Below, piece by piece: positions 18,425-26,269 of a stretch of DNA of 51,220 nucleotides. The stretch spans positions 1 to 51,220 of the forward strand of contig CAMAYE010000003.1 of the NCBI GenBank assembly GCA_945862135.1, read 5' to 3'. Below the pieces are notes generated by a model. That model saw only the letters and a program-made list of their open reading frames with translations. It was not told the DNA's origin and did no database searches. The number at the start of each line of letters is the position of its first letter. Position 1 is the first letter of the stretch. A program made the translations under genes and the position numbers. The stretch comes from Bordetella parapertussis (GTDB lineage Bacteria > Pseudomonadota > Gammaproteobacteria > Burkholderiales > SG8-41).

Positions 18425-20032
18425 TCAGCCACGCCTCAAAATCCCTGCTCCCCGCTCCGCAATCATCATCACCGGTGCGTTGGTATTGCCTGAAGTGATC
18501 GTCGGCATCACCGACGCATCAATCACCCGCAAGCCCTGAATGCCGCGCACCCGCAACTGCGTATCAACCACTGCCGTTGCATCATTCGCGCGCCCCATTT
18601 TGCAGGTACCGACCGGATGAAAAATCGTCGTCCCGATTTGTCCGGCGGCCTGCACCAGTTCCGCCTCTGATTGAAACTGCGGGCCCGGCATGAACTCTTC
18701 CGGCGCATAAGGCTTCAGGGCAGCAGACTCATTGACGATGCGCCGCGTCAGCCGGATCGCCTCGATGGCCCCCCTGCGATCCTCTTCCGTTGCCAGATAG
18801 TTTGGCGCAATCGCCGGCTGCGCACACGGATCATTCGAGCTAATACGCACCGAACCGCGCGACGTCGGCCGGATATTGCATACGCTAGCCGTGAAAGCCG
18901 GGAATTTGTGCGGCGGTTCACCAAAACGGTCCAGCGAAATCGGCTGCACATGATATTCCAGGTTCGGCGTCGCCTGCGCCGGATTGGATTTGGCGAAGGC
19001 GCCCAACTGCGACGGCGGCATCGTCAGCGGACCGGTGCGTTTGAACGCATATTCCAGCGCCATATTCGCTTTCGCCCACCACGAATCGAGCATGGTATTC
19101 AGCGTCACCGCGTTCTTCACCCGGAAGGCGAGTCGCAACTGCAGATGGTCCTGCAGATTCTCGCCCACCGGCAGATCCGCCACTACCGGGATGTCGTGCT
19201 GCTGCAACAAGGCCGCCGGACCAATACCCGAGAGTTGCAGGATCTGCGGACTGCCGATGGCACCAGCCGAAAGAATCGTGTCGCGCCGCGCCATCACCTG
19301 CTCAACCACACCATTGCGCAAAAACTCCACGCCCGTTGCGCGTTGACCCTCAAAGGTCACGCGATGCACCAGCGCATCCGTCACCACCGTGAGGTTGGAT
19401 CTTGATCGCGCCGGATCCAGAAAAGCCCGCGCCGCACTCCAGCGCACGCCGCTTTTCTGCGTGACTTCAAAACGCGACACGCCTTCGTTGTTGCCTCGGT
19501 TGAAATCATCGGTCGCCGGTATGCCGCATTCAATGGCAGCGTTTTTGAAGGCATCGATGATGTCCCACTGCACTCGCGGCGTTTCCACACGCAGTTCGCC
19601 GCCCGTGCCGTGTTTTTCATCGGCGCCACGCCAGTAATCCTCGCTTTGCATGAACACCGGCAGCACCTGCGCCCACGACCAGCTTTCATCACCCGTGAGC
19701 TGCGCCCACTCGTCGTAATCCCGCGCCTGGCCGCGCAGATAAAGCATTGCGTTGATCGACGATGAGCCGCCGATCACGCGGCCGCGCGGATAGTTGATGG
19801 CACGGCCATTGAGTCCGGCCTCGGCAACGGTCTTGTAACACCAGTCCGTGCGCGGATTGCCGATGCAATAGAGATAACCAACGGGACTGCGGATCCACAT
19901 CCAGTCATCGTTGCCGCCCGCCTCGATCAGCAGCACCGAAACCGTCGGATCAGCAGACAGTCGGTTCGCCAGCACGCAGCCGGCGCTGCCGGCACCGACG
20001 ATGATGTAGTCAAAATTGCCGAAGACGGAAAT
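18425..20032 (-). CDS. GMC-family FAD oxidoreductase (choline-dehydrogenase-like), start codon unusual
   Basis: The product carries the family signatures GGSSSINAMLYLRG and GAIGSPQILQLSGIGP, plus the C-terminal catalytic region HPVGTCKMG ... NTNAPVMMIAE. Members oxidise alcohols to aldehydes or acids using FAD. The ADP-binding motif YIIVGAGSAGCVLANRL is encoded only if translation begins upstream of GTG 19975. Between the upstream in-frame stop (TAA) and that motif there is no ATG, GTG or TTG. The best candidate is ATT at 20032, giving about 535 residues. Starting at the internal GTG would delete the FAD site. A lost start codon or a rare ATT start are both possible. The chemical substrate is unknown. 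Confidence 0.82.
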   Translation of the reverse strand: MSVFGNFDYIIVGAGSAGCVLANRLSADPTVSVLLIEAGGNDDWMWIRSPVGYLYCIGNPRTDWCYKTVAEAGLNGRAINYPRGRVIGGSSSINAMLYLRGQARDYDEWAQLTGDESWSWAQVLPVFMQSEDYWRGADEKHGTGGELRVETPRVQWDIIDAFKNAAIECGIPATDDFNRGNNEGVSRFEVTQKSGVRWSAARAFLDPARSRSNLTVVTDALVHRVTFEGQRATGVEFLRNGVVEQVMARRDTILSAGAIGSPQILQLSGIGPAALLQQHDIPVVADLPVGENLQDHLQLRLAFRVKNAVTLNTMLDSWWAKANMALEYAFKRTGPLTMPPSQLGAFAKSNPAQATPNLEYHVQPISLDRFGEPPHKFPAFTASVCNIRPTSRGSVRISSNDPCAQPAIAPNYLATEEDRRGAIEAIRLTRRIVNESAALKPYAPEEFMPGPQFQSEAELVQAAGQIGTTIFHPVGTCKMGRANDATAVVDTQLRVRGIQGLRVIDASVMPTITSGNTNAPVMMIAERGAGILRRG

Positions 20033-20070
20033 CTTTAAATTATTAAATTAAATCAATAAGTTATGGTTTA

Positions 20071-20217
20071 CCACCCCCCCTCCCCATGCTCTCATGGGGA
20101 GACAAGGGCACACTTGAAGCGGAGCAGGGTTGGGGTGAGGGGCTGGACACACCATTGCGGTCACCCCTCACCCTAACCCTCTCCCCGCCAGACGGCGGGG
20201 AGAGGGGATCAGTCACT
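20071..20217. repeat. GC-rich paired-hairpin intergenic repeat, copy 1
   Basis: The gap between the GMC gene and the NHL gene is filled by an inverted structure: hairpin CTCCCCATG/CATGGGGAG, the outer arms GGGTTGGGGTGAGGGG and CCCCTCACCCTAACCC, and a 13-bp perfect hairpin CCCTCTCCCCGCC/GGCGGGGAGAGGG. A second copy of the same design lies at 27412-27510. It is not coding. Confidence 0.85.
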
Positions 20218-20225
20218 AACAATGC

Positions 20226-21125
20226 TCAGGAATTCTTCACCAGCTTCTGCACGTTCCAGTTCAGTGAATCTGCGACATAGATATTGTCCTGAGCATCCAG
20301 CGCGAGGTAATGCGCTTCGCCGTACTGGTTCGGGCCCTTGCCCTGGCCACCGGTCGCAGCGAGCAGATTGAGTTCGAGGTCGAGCTTCATGATGCGGCCG
20401 GTATGACCGTGCGCCATCATGATGTGTTTGCTGTCGCTCATCAGGCACAGCCCGCAGGGCGTGCCCGGATGCGCCTTCTCGCGCAGGAATTTTCCGTCGG
20501 CATCGAAGACCTGCAGCCGCTGGTTGGAACGGTCGGCAATGATGACCTGCCCTTTCGGATCGACCAGCACCGCATGCGGCTGGTTGAACTGGCCAGCTTC
20601 CTTGCCCTCGCCGCCCCAGGTGGTGAGGAAGGTACCGTCAGCATCGAACTTCAGCACGCGCGATTCGCCCTTGCCGTGGCCCTGCGTCACATAGAACTCA
20701 CCCTTCGGTCCGAAGGCGATGTCATTGGGCTCATTGAAGCAACGCAGATGCCCCGCCTGATGCCACTCCGTCGCACGTCCCTTCACACCCAACACCATCA
20801 GGATGCGGCCTTCGGCATTCATCTTCACGACGATATGCGCGACGGTATCCGTGGTCCAGATATTGCCCTCTGCATCCAGCCGCAGGCCGTGCGGATTCTC
20901 GAACACGCCGCGGCCCAGCGAACGCAGATACATGCCCTGCGGATTGAACTCCATCAGCGCATGTTCATTGCGGCTGAACACCAGAATATTGCCGTTGGCG
21001 CGCACCGCCACCGCCGAACAGGGCCCGAAGTTCACGCCCTCCGGCATCCGGAAAATGTCCGGCACCACCTTGTAATTCAACTCCGGTACGTTCTGCTGGA
21101 TTGCGATGGTCGCGGCTTGAACCAT
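20226..21125 (-). CDS. NHL-repeat six-bladed beta-propeller protein
   Basis: A 299-residue protein made of NHL/6-bladed propeller units (FENPHGLRLDAEGNIWTTDT, FNEPNDIAFGPKGEFYVTQG, FNQPHAVLVDPKGQVIIADR, YGEAHYLALDAQDNIYVADS). The pattern of His residues at NPHGL, QPHAV and EAHYL resembles the peptidyl-alpha-hydroxyglycine amidating lyase (PAL) type, where His ligands hold metals, but the assignment to a reaction is weak. No signal peptide is apparent, so it is probably cytoplasmic. It is upstream of the GMC gene on the same strand, separated by the repeat. Confidence 0.78.
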   Translation of the reverse strand: MVQAATIAIQQNVPELNYKVVPDIFRMPEGVNFGPCSAVAVRANGNILVFSRNEHALMEFNPQGMYLRSLGRGVFENPHGLRLDAEGNIWTTDTVAHIVVKMNAEGRILMVLGVKGRATEWHQAGHLRCFNEPNDIAFGPKGEFYVTQGHGKGESRVLKFDADGTFLTTWGGEGKEAGQFNQPHAVLVDPKGQVIIADRSNQRLQVFDADGKFLREKAHPGTPCGLCLMSDSKHIMMAHGHTGRIMKLDLELNLLAATGGQGKGPNQYGEAHYLALDAQDNIYVADSLNWNVQKLVKNS

Positions 21126-21410
21126 GAACCTCTCCTTGAATGCATTGTTGTTTTTGGGCGCACGCTGACGGTGCGCGGGTGGCAGCAGGATACCGCGGAA
21201 TATCCATCACCGAAGCGCACAGTCCACAGCCCGAGTCTCCGTCGATAAATTTATGATTTAAATAGGCTTTTTTGTAGCCCGTACACAGCGATTCACGTTG
21301 CATTGGATCACCGGCGACAACCGGCACGGATTCTGCATGTAAGTCCGGCGCCACTTGACCGACTCAATTTCAACGAGCAATTGCTTCAGCCCCGATCACC
21401 GGAGTGCGTC

Positions 21411-21989
21411 ATGACCACAGCAACCGCCACCTCTCGCCTGTTCCACTTCATCGCCGGCCAGGCCGGGCCCTGGATTGTTGAACGCAGCACCTGCATCTGC
21501 GGCGACCCTTTGCCGTGGGCCCCGCGCCTCGCCGTCGCCGCCGAGGCCGCCGACGATCAAGCTGAACCGGGCCGGTGGTCACTGCGCGGCATCACCAGCA
21601 ACGAGCGTTACGTGACCCGCGCTGAAAAAATCGCACTGGCTGCCCGGCAGGAAGGTCTGGGACGCACGCAGGCCACCCATGCCGCGCTGATCCCCATCCG
21701 CAAGAACGCCGCCTGGTGGGCGATGACACAGGACGAACGCCGCCACATCCTCGAAGAACAATCGCAGCACATCGCCATCGGCCTCAAATACCTGCCCGCC
21801 ATCGCGCGGCGCTTGCACCACTGTCGCGACCTCGGCGGCCACGAACCCTTCGACTTCATCACCTGGTTTGAATTCGCCCCCACCGACACCGGCGCCTTCA
21901 ACGAACTGCTGGTTGCGCTGCGCGCCTCGCCCGAGTGGCAATTCGTCGACCGCGAAGTCGATGTTCGCCTGAAACTCTCCACCGGATAA
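21411..21989 (+). CDS. Chlorite-dismutase-family haem protein (short form)
   Basis: The 192-residue product starts at ATG 21411 with GGAG ten bases upstream; longer upstream starts lack support. The segment EEQSQHIAIGLKYLPAIARR carries the proximal-type His of short (dimeric) Cld proteins. The following GHEPFDFITWFEFAPTDTGAF and EWQFVDREVDVRLKL close the ferredoxin-like fold. Short Cld homologues occur in many non-perchlorate-reducing bacteria. Chlorite detoxification or a haem-related role are both possible. It is divergent from the NHL gene across 285 bp in which I found no further feature. Confidence 0.85.
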   Translation: MTTATATSRLFHFIAGQAGPWIVERSTCICGDPLPWAPRLAVAAEAADDQAEPGRWSLRGITSNERYVTRAEKIALAARQEGLGRTQATHAALIPIRKNAAWWAMTQDERRHILEEQSQHIAIGLKYLPAIARRLHHCRDLGGHEPFDFITWFEFAPTDTGAFNELLVALRASPEWQFVDREVDVRLKLSTG

Positions 21990-22083
21990 GCCGCGCACGC
22001 GATAGCCATCCGGTAACAGAGCACTGGCCCGATCAGGTCTAGAATGCGGCCATTCCTTCAACATCGAACGGACTGGAACCGCC

Positions 22084-22656
22084 ATGAACAAATCCCTGAT
22101 CGCCATTGCCTGCGCCGGCCTAGTCCTGATTGCCGCACCCGCCGCCGCACAACAAACCATGAAACCCGGCCTCTGGGAAATCCAGAACAAAATGGGCGGC
22201 AGCGGCGACATGGGCGCCAAGATGGCCGCGGCGCAGGTCGAGATGCAGAAGCAGCTCGCCGCGATGCCGCCCGAACAGCGCAAACAAATGGAAAAAATGA
22301 TGGCCGACCAAGGCGTCGGCATGTCACCCGGCGCAGGCATCGGCTCCGGCGGCAACATGTCCGTGCGCGTCTGCATCAGCAGGGAAATGGCCGCGCGCAA
22401 CGAGCCGCCCGCACAACAGGGCGACTGCAAACAGGAAACCCTGCAGAAAAGCGGCAACACCACCAAATTCAAATTCACCTGTACCAAACCGCCGGCCACC
22501 GGTGAAGGCGAAGTCACGCTGCACAACCCCGAGTCCTACACCATGAAAATGAAAACCACCGCACAGGTCAAAGGCAAGACCGAAAACATGACCATGGATG
22601 CGCAGGGCAAATGGCTGTCGAACGACTGCGGCAAACTGAAGCCGGTCAAAGGCTAG
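22084..22656 (+). CDS. DUF3617-family exported protein
   Basis: A 190-residue protein with a clear signal peptide (1-22, ending AAPAAAQ). The mature start TMKPGLWEIQNKM is the family hallmark (MKPGLWE). A central Met/Gln-rich helical insert (MAAAQVEMQKQLAAMPPEQR) is followed by four Cys residues, one in VRVCIS and then DC, TC and DC, that could form two disulfides. DUF3617 proteins are periplasmic and of unknown function. Confidence 0.82.
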   Translation: MNKSLIAIACAGLVLIAAPAAAQQTMKPGLWEIQNKMGGSGDMGAKMAAAQVEMQKQLAAMPPEQRKQMEKMMADQGVGMSPGAGIGSGGNMSVRVCISREMAARNEPPAQQGDCKQETLQKSGNTTKFKFTCTKPPATGEGEVTLHNPESYTMKMKTTAQVKGKTENMTMDAQGKWLSNDCGKLKPVKG

Positions 22657-22690
22657 CTGCTTGCAAAACATTGATTGAGGGGCGCTGCGT

Positions 22691-23251
22691 ATGGCATGGG
22701 ACTCCGAACCAACCATCGTCCAACGACCTGACGGTGTTGACATCACCGCCAAATGGTTCAGCACCCCTGCGCTGATTGCCGGCGCCATCGGCATTTATCT
22801 GGTGTTTGATCTGCTGTCTGCATTCGCGGTTCAGCTGTGGCCGGGCATCGGCTCAAGGCCAGGCCCTTGGCTTATCCTGCCGGGGCTGATCGCAGCAGGA
22901 TCACTTTGTTACATCGCACTGGCCTGCGGCATCAATCGCACGCGCGTCGAAATCCGCGCCCCCAGAATCGTCATCAGCAACGGCCCTTTGCCCTGGCCGG
23001 GTAAAAAGAAATTTGAAATCAGTGATATACGCCTGGTGTACAACACGATGGCGCTACGCTTCAAGAAAACCAGACGTAGCAAGAACATCATCTCCTTTGT
23101 CGTCATGGCGGTAACGGGAAACAACCAGCACATCCAGTTGCTGAAAGCGGCCAGCCGGGAAAATGCCGAAGAAATCGAAAAAATCATCAAAGCGCAACTG
23201 GGGCTGAAGCCATCCGTACCCCCAAAAACAAACAAGCCAAAATCAAAATGA
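22691..23251 (+). CDS. Small two-helix membrane protein, unknown function
   Basis: A 186-residue protein I do not recognise by name. Two hydrophobic helices (about 29-49 and 58-80) flank a short loop. The C-terminal half resembles a bacterial PH-like domain (RTRVEIRAPRIVISNGPLPWPGKKKFEISDIRLVY), and the end is a Lys/Pro-rich tail. It begins 35 bp after the DUF3617 gene. Confidence 0.65.
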   Translation: MAWDSEPTIVQRPDGVDITAKWFSTPALIAGAIGIYLVFDLLSAFAVQLWPGIGSRPGPWLILPGLIAAGSLCYIALACGINRTRVEIRAPRIVISNGPLPWPGKKKFEISDIRLVYNTMALRFKKTRRSKNIISFVVMAVTGNNQHIQLLKAASRENAEEIEKIIKAQLGLKPSVPPKTNKPKSK

Positions 23252-23264
23252 CACCGGAGATCTC

Positions 23265-23642
23265 TTGAACCACGCCCTTAAAGTCGTCGCAGCCGCCCTG
23301 CTCACAGTCACCACTGCCGCATACGCCGCCGAGTAATTTCCCAGCAAAGTGATTCACATGATCGCCCCCCAGGACATTCCGACCATCGGCGAAACCGTCC
23401 CCGGCTACGCCACCGATACCTGGTACGGCATCCTCGTCCCGGCCAAAACGCCCAAAGCCATCATCGCCACGCTGCACGGCGCCGCACTGAAGGCGATGAA
23501 TACGCCGGCGACGGCAGCGCGCTTGAAACAACTGGGGACTGATCCGGTGGGCGGGACATCAGAACAGTTCGCGAAACTTATCGAAAAGGAAGCGAAGCTT
23601 TGGGCGAAGGTGGTGCAGGTTTCTGGGGCAAAAGTAAATTAA
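23265..23642 (+). pseudogene. Bug-family (TctC-like) receptor pseudogene with stop codon and internal deletion
   Basis: From TTG 23265 the frame encodes a signal peptide (NHALKVVAAALLTVTTAAYA), then AE, a TAA stop (23334-23336), then FPSKVIHMIAPQ, which is the usual first strand of a Bug protein. The reading then jumps directly to the C-terminal part DIPTIGETVPGYATDTWYG ... LVPAKTPKAIIATLHGAALKA. Roughly 200 residues of the middle are missing compared with a normal ~320-residue Bug protein. The gene is therefore dead. It abuts the AT-rich DUF2971 region and may mark an old recombination point. Confidence 0.85.
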
Positions 23643-23678
23643 CATCAAAACAATCGAATATTCCTATATCAAACTCAT

Positions 23679-24651
23679 ATGACCATAACAATTGAAGAAA
23701 TCCACAAATTGTTCACGTCTTTATGGGATGACTTACAAACACCCGAAAGCTTCCCAAACAACCGGCCATTACTAGCCCATTACACCTCCATAGAGAATCT
23801 TGCGCGAATAATGGAGGACGATGAGATCTGGTTCACCAACCCGTTATACATGAACGACTGGGAAGAGCTTCGGGTTGGGATGATTGAAGGGCTTACAGCA
23901 TTTCGCGAGAACGATGCCATTAAGCTGGCCTGTCAATCACCTAAACGCTATGAAATTATTCAAAATGCATTCAACCTCTTGTATCAAAAATTTGATACAG
24001 AACACGCATTTATTTGATACGTATGTATTTTGCTTATCAAAGCACGACGAAAGCATGCCGGATGGCCTGCTATCAATGTGGAGGGGGTATGGAGGCAACG
24101 GAAATGGCGCAGCAATCATTTTTGACACATCAAAACTAAATCACGTTAATGGATCGCCCCTAACCATTCATTACGTGCGCTATGCCTCGAAAGAAGAAAG
24201 AAAAAGAACAATAAACGAAAAACTTGAGGAATTCGCAAAGCTTTTATCAAGAAATCATATCCCTGACCAAATGCTAGACCTTGCCGCATACATGATATTC
24301 AATCGCCTTAAGACCGAAGCCATTTTTACAAAGCATCACGGTTTTAAAGAAGAGCGCGAATGGAGGGCTTTATATCTTAGAGAATTCGACTTCGAAAAAA
24401 AGCTAGAAAGCATGCTGCACTACTCTGTAGGAAAACGAGGGATTGAACCAAAACTAAAATTTAAAGTTCAGCCAATTGCAGCACAGCTAGGCATTGATGT
24501 AACACTTGAACAGTTTGTACACCAAATCATTCTGGGCCCCTCGATCTCAAGCCCACTCGCATTGATGTCAGCAAAACGTATGCTTGAAAAGGTCGGGAAG
24601 CCGTCGCTGGCCACAAAACTCTCAGCATCTTCAACACCGTTCCGACCATAA
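23679..24651 (+). pseudogene. DUF2971-family protein, frameshifted
   Basis: The first frame (23679-24017) gives LAHYTSIENLARIMEDDEIW ... FTNPLYMNDWEEL, the DUF2971 N-terminus. The second frame resumes with HLFDTYVFCLSKHDESMPDG, LLSMWRGYGGNGNGAAIIF and a C-terminal domain to 24651. A one-base shift is needed between about 23986 and 24012; an A5 run at 23986-23990 is a likely site. Joined, the protein would be roughly 320 residues. The gene is visibly richer in A and T than its neighbours, indicating recent transfer. DUF2971 genes often travel with accessory and defence regions, but no function is assigned here. A sequencing error is a possible alternative. Confidence 0.8.
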
Positions 24652-24654
24652 CCC

Positions 24655-24863
24655 CCCTTCCGAGCCGCCGAGTAGCACAGCACAGCCGGGGGCCGTCGGT
24701 GAGGACTGTCTGAGTCCTTGCCGCGCAGCGGCAAGAGCGAGTTGCGCGCCCGAAGGAAGTCACCTTGGGTGGCAGCCGCCCGACTGTGCGAGCAACGCAG
24801 GGAACCCCCGAAGGGGGCGGTGAAGAGGGTCGCCTTCTCTTTGGTTACTTTCTCTTGGCGAAG
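24655..24863. repeat. Left part of a palindromic GC-rich repeat split by the IS
   Basis: Non-coding, highly structured sequence with hairpins GGACT/AGTCC, CTTGCCGC/GCGGCAAG and CCCCC/GGGGG. It ends with the left arm GTTACTTTCTCTTG followed by GCGAAG at 24858-24863. The matching right arm continues after the IS at 26149. The element resembles, from memory, a dispersed palindromic repeat frequent in Burkholderiales genomes. Confidence 0.75.
24858..24863. repeat. Target-site duplication, left copy (GCGAAG)
   Basis: GCGAAG directly precedes the left end of the IS and is repeated directly after the right end at 26149-26154, a 6-bp duplication. Confidence 0.85.
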
Positions 24864-24914
24864 TGTATGGACCGGACACATGGGTAACAGGTGTGCGGGG
24901 ACATGGGTAACACT
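24864..24914 (+). repeat. Left terminal inverted repeat of the IS
   Basis: A 51-bp sequence starting TGTATGGACCGGACACATGG, identical in inverse orientation to 26098-26148. It contains two internal copies of ACATGGGTAACA, which could be transposase-binding sites. Confidence 0.93.
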
Positions 24915-26066
24915 TTAAATCGATTCAGTATTGGCGTTGTTGAAGTTATTCAGATCAAGACGCATGAACCGGTGATGACAGAAATAGACATCAAATACGC
25001 TGTCAGTCGCCGTTGCGCGGAATGCAATCGGCATTCCGTTCAAAGCATTGGACACTTTGAGCTTGCGACGGGCAAAGCGGACTTCGCCGTTCCATTTGAC
25101 GTTGCAGACCCGGTCGTTCGGGCCATATTCAATGGCTGGCAAGGCCTCTGAGAAGTCGCGTCGGCTGGGCTGGTAGCGACTAGCAGGAACCGCAAGCCCA
25201 AGGGCGTCGTGGGGGCGCTCACAGTTGTAGAACGTTCTCCATTGATCAAAGGCGCTTTGCGCGGCACGCAAATCCGCAAAGCTGCGGCCATTGAGCACTT
25301 CGGCCTTAAGCGTGCGATGGAATCGCTCTTCCTTACCGTTGGTTTGCGGGTGCCCGGGGCGGCTGTGGCTAATGCGAATGCCCAGCCGGATCAACCAGAC
25401 ACTCAAGCGGGACAGCCCATGTCCATACTCACGGGGACTGCCCCACGGCGCGCCATTGTCGGCATTGATGCGCACCGGCATCCCGTAGCGACGGAACGCG
25501 TCACTGAGCAGGGGCTGCACCGTCCTGGCATCGGTCTTGCCGCAGGCCTGCAGGAGCAAGTTGAAGCGCGAATGATCATCCAGCAGCGTTAGCGGATGGC
25601 ACAGCCCGCCTGGCGTCGTAAAGTAGCCCTTGAAGTCGATTTGCCACAACTGATTGGGCTCGGCATGTTCGAACCGTTGCCAGGCATGACCGATCGCATC
25701 GCGATCCGGGAGCAATCGGTGGCGTCGCAGAATCCCGGTCACCGTACTCGGTGCGACGGTGCGCTGCCCCAAATCCACCAACCGGCGACTGATCTTGCGA
25801 CCACCCCAGGTCGGATGGGCTGTGCGTATCGCGATCACCGTAGCTTCAACCGTTTCCGGTGTTCGCCCGGGCGATCGAGTTGGCCTTCGGTTGTGCTCCG
25901 CAAGTCCAGTAATGCCCGCGCTCACGTATCGTTCCAGCCACTTGTAACCGGTCTTCGGGCTGATCCCAAATCGGTCGCACAGCTGCCTCCGGTTGCACCC
26001 TTCTTGAAGGGCCAATTCCACAAACTCCCGCTTCAGACTCATGGTGTCCCTCGTTTGCCAAGGCAT
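24915..26066 (-). CDS. IS481-family transposase
   Basis: The 383-residue protein begins MPWQTRDTMSLKREFVELAL, as in IS481 transposases I recall, and I therefore chose ATG 26066 over longer frames that read through the terminal repeat. An N-terminal helix-turn-helix (CNRRQLCDRFGISPKTGYKW) precedes an rve-type core. The DDE residues are in WQIDFKG, NADNGAPWG and NGKEERFHRTLK, giving D-D-E. A conserved NCERPHDAL follows the Glu. No frameshift or stop interrupts it. Confidence 0.93.
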   Translation of the reverse strand: MPWQTRDTMSLKREFVELALQEGCNRRQLCDRFGISPKTGYKWLERYVSAGITGLAEHNRRPTRSPGRTPETVEATVIAIRTAHPTWGGRKISRRLVDLGQRTVAPSTVTGILRRHRLLPDRDAIGHAWQRFEHAEPNQLWQIDFKGYFTTPGGLCHPLTLLDDHSRFNLLLQACGKTDARTVQPLLSDAFRRYGMPVRINADNGAPWGSPREYGHGLSRLSVWLIRLGIRISHSRPGHPQTNGKEERFHRTLKAEVLNGRSFADLRAAQSAFDQWRTFYNCERPHDALGLAVPASRYQPSRRDFSEALPAIEYGPNDRVCNVKWNGEVRFARRKLKVSNALNGMPIAFRATATDSVFDVYFCHHRFMRLDLNNFNNANTESI

Positions 26067-26097
26067 GGTTGCTCTCCGGGTAATAACCGTCCCGGTG

Positions 26098-26148
26098 AGT
26101 GTTACCCATGTCCCCGCACACCTGTTACCCATGTGTCCGGTCCATACA
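26098..26148 (-). repeat. Right terminal inverted repeat of the IS
   Basis: The exact reverse complement of the left terminal repeat over 51 bp. It lies 31 bp upstream of the transposase start codon and so probably overlaps its promoter. Confidence 0.93.
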
Positions 26149-26198
26149 GCGAAGCAAGAGAAAGTAACTGGCCGCCGGGCCACCCCCGGCGACCTTGA
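26149..26198. repeat. Target-site duplication copy and right part of the split palindromic repeat
   Basis: GCGAAG (26149-26154) is the second target copy. It is followed by CAAGAGAAAGTAAC, the exact reverse complement of the left arm at 24844-24857, and then GGCGACC, complementary to GGTCGCC on the left side. Confidence 0.8.
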
Positions 26199-26228
26199 CG
26201 CACAGCACATCCACACACCACCGCCCTC

Positions 26229-26234
26229 TATAAT
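26229..26234 (+). promoter_or_regulatory. Candidate -10 box for the PrpF/GalD-like gene
   Basis: A perfect TATAAT 36 bp before the ATG; no clear -35 at the right distance. It lies about 80 bp from the IS end, in chromosomal sequence, so the promoter seems not to have been destroyed by the insertion. Confidence 0.4.
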
Positions 26235-26269
26235 GTCGCCTCCGAACACGGCACTACAGTGAGCCCGAC

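Larger units (their letters stand above)
24864..26148 (-). mobile_element. Complete IS481-like insertion sequence, 1285 bp
   Basis: The element is bounded by perfect 51-bp terminal inverted repeats (24864-24914 and 26098-26148) and a 6-bp target duplication. It contains one intact DDE transposase on the minus strand. Perfect ends and an open frame suggest a recent, possibly active insertion. It sits inside the loop of a palindromic repeat, so removing one duplication copy restores an uninterrupted hairpin. Confidence 0.93.
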
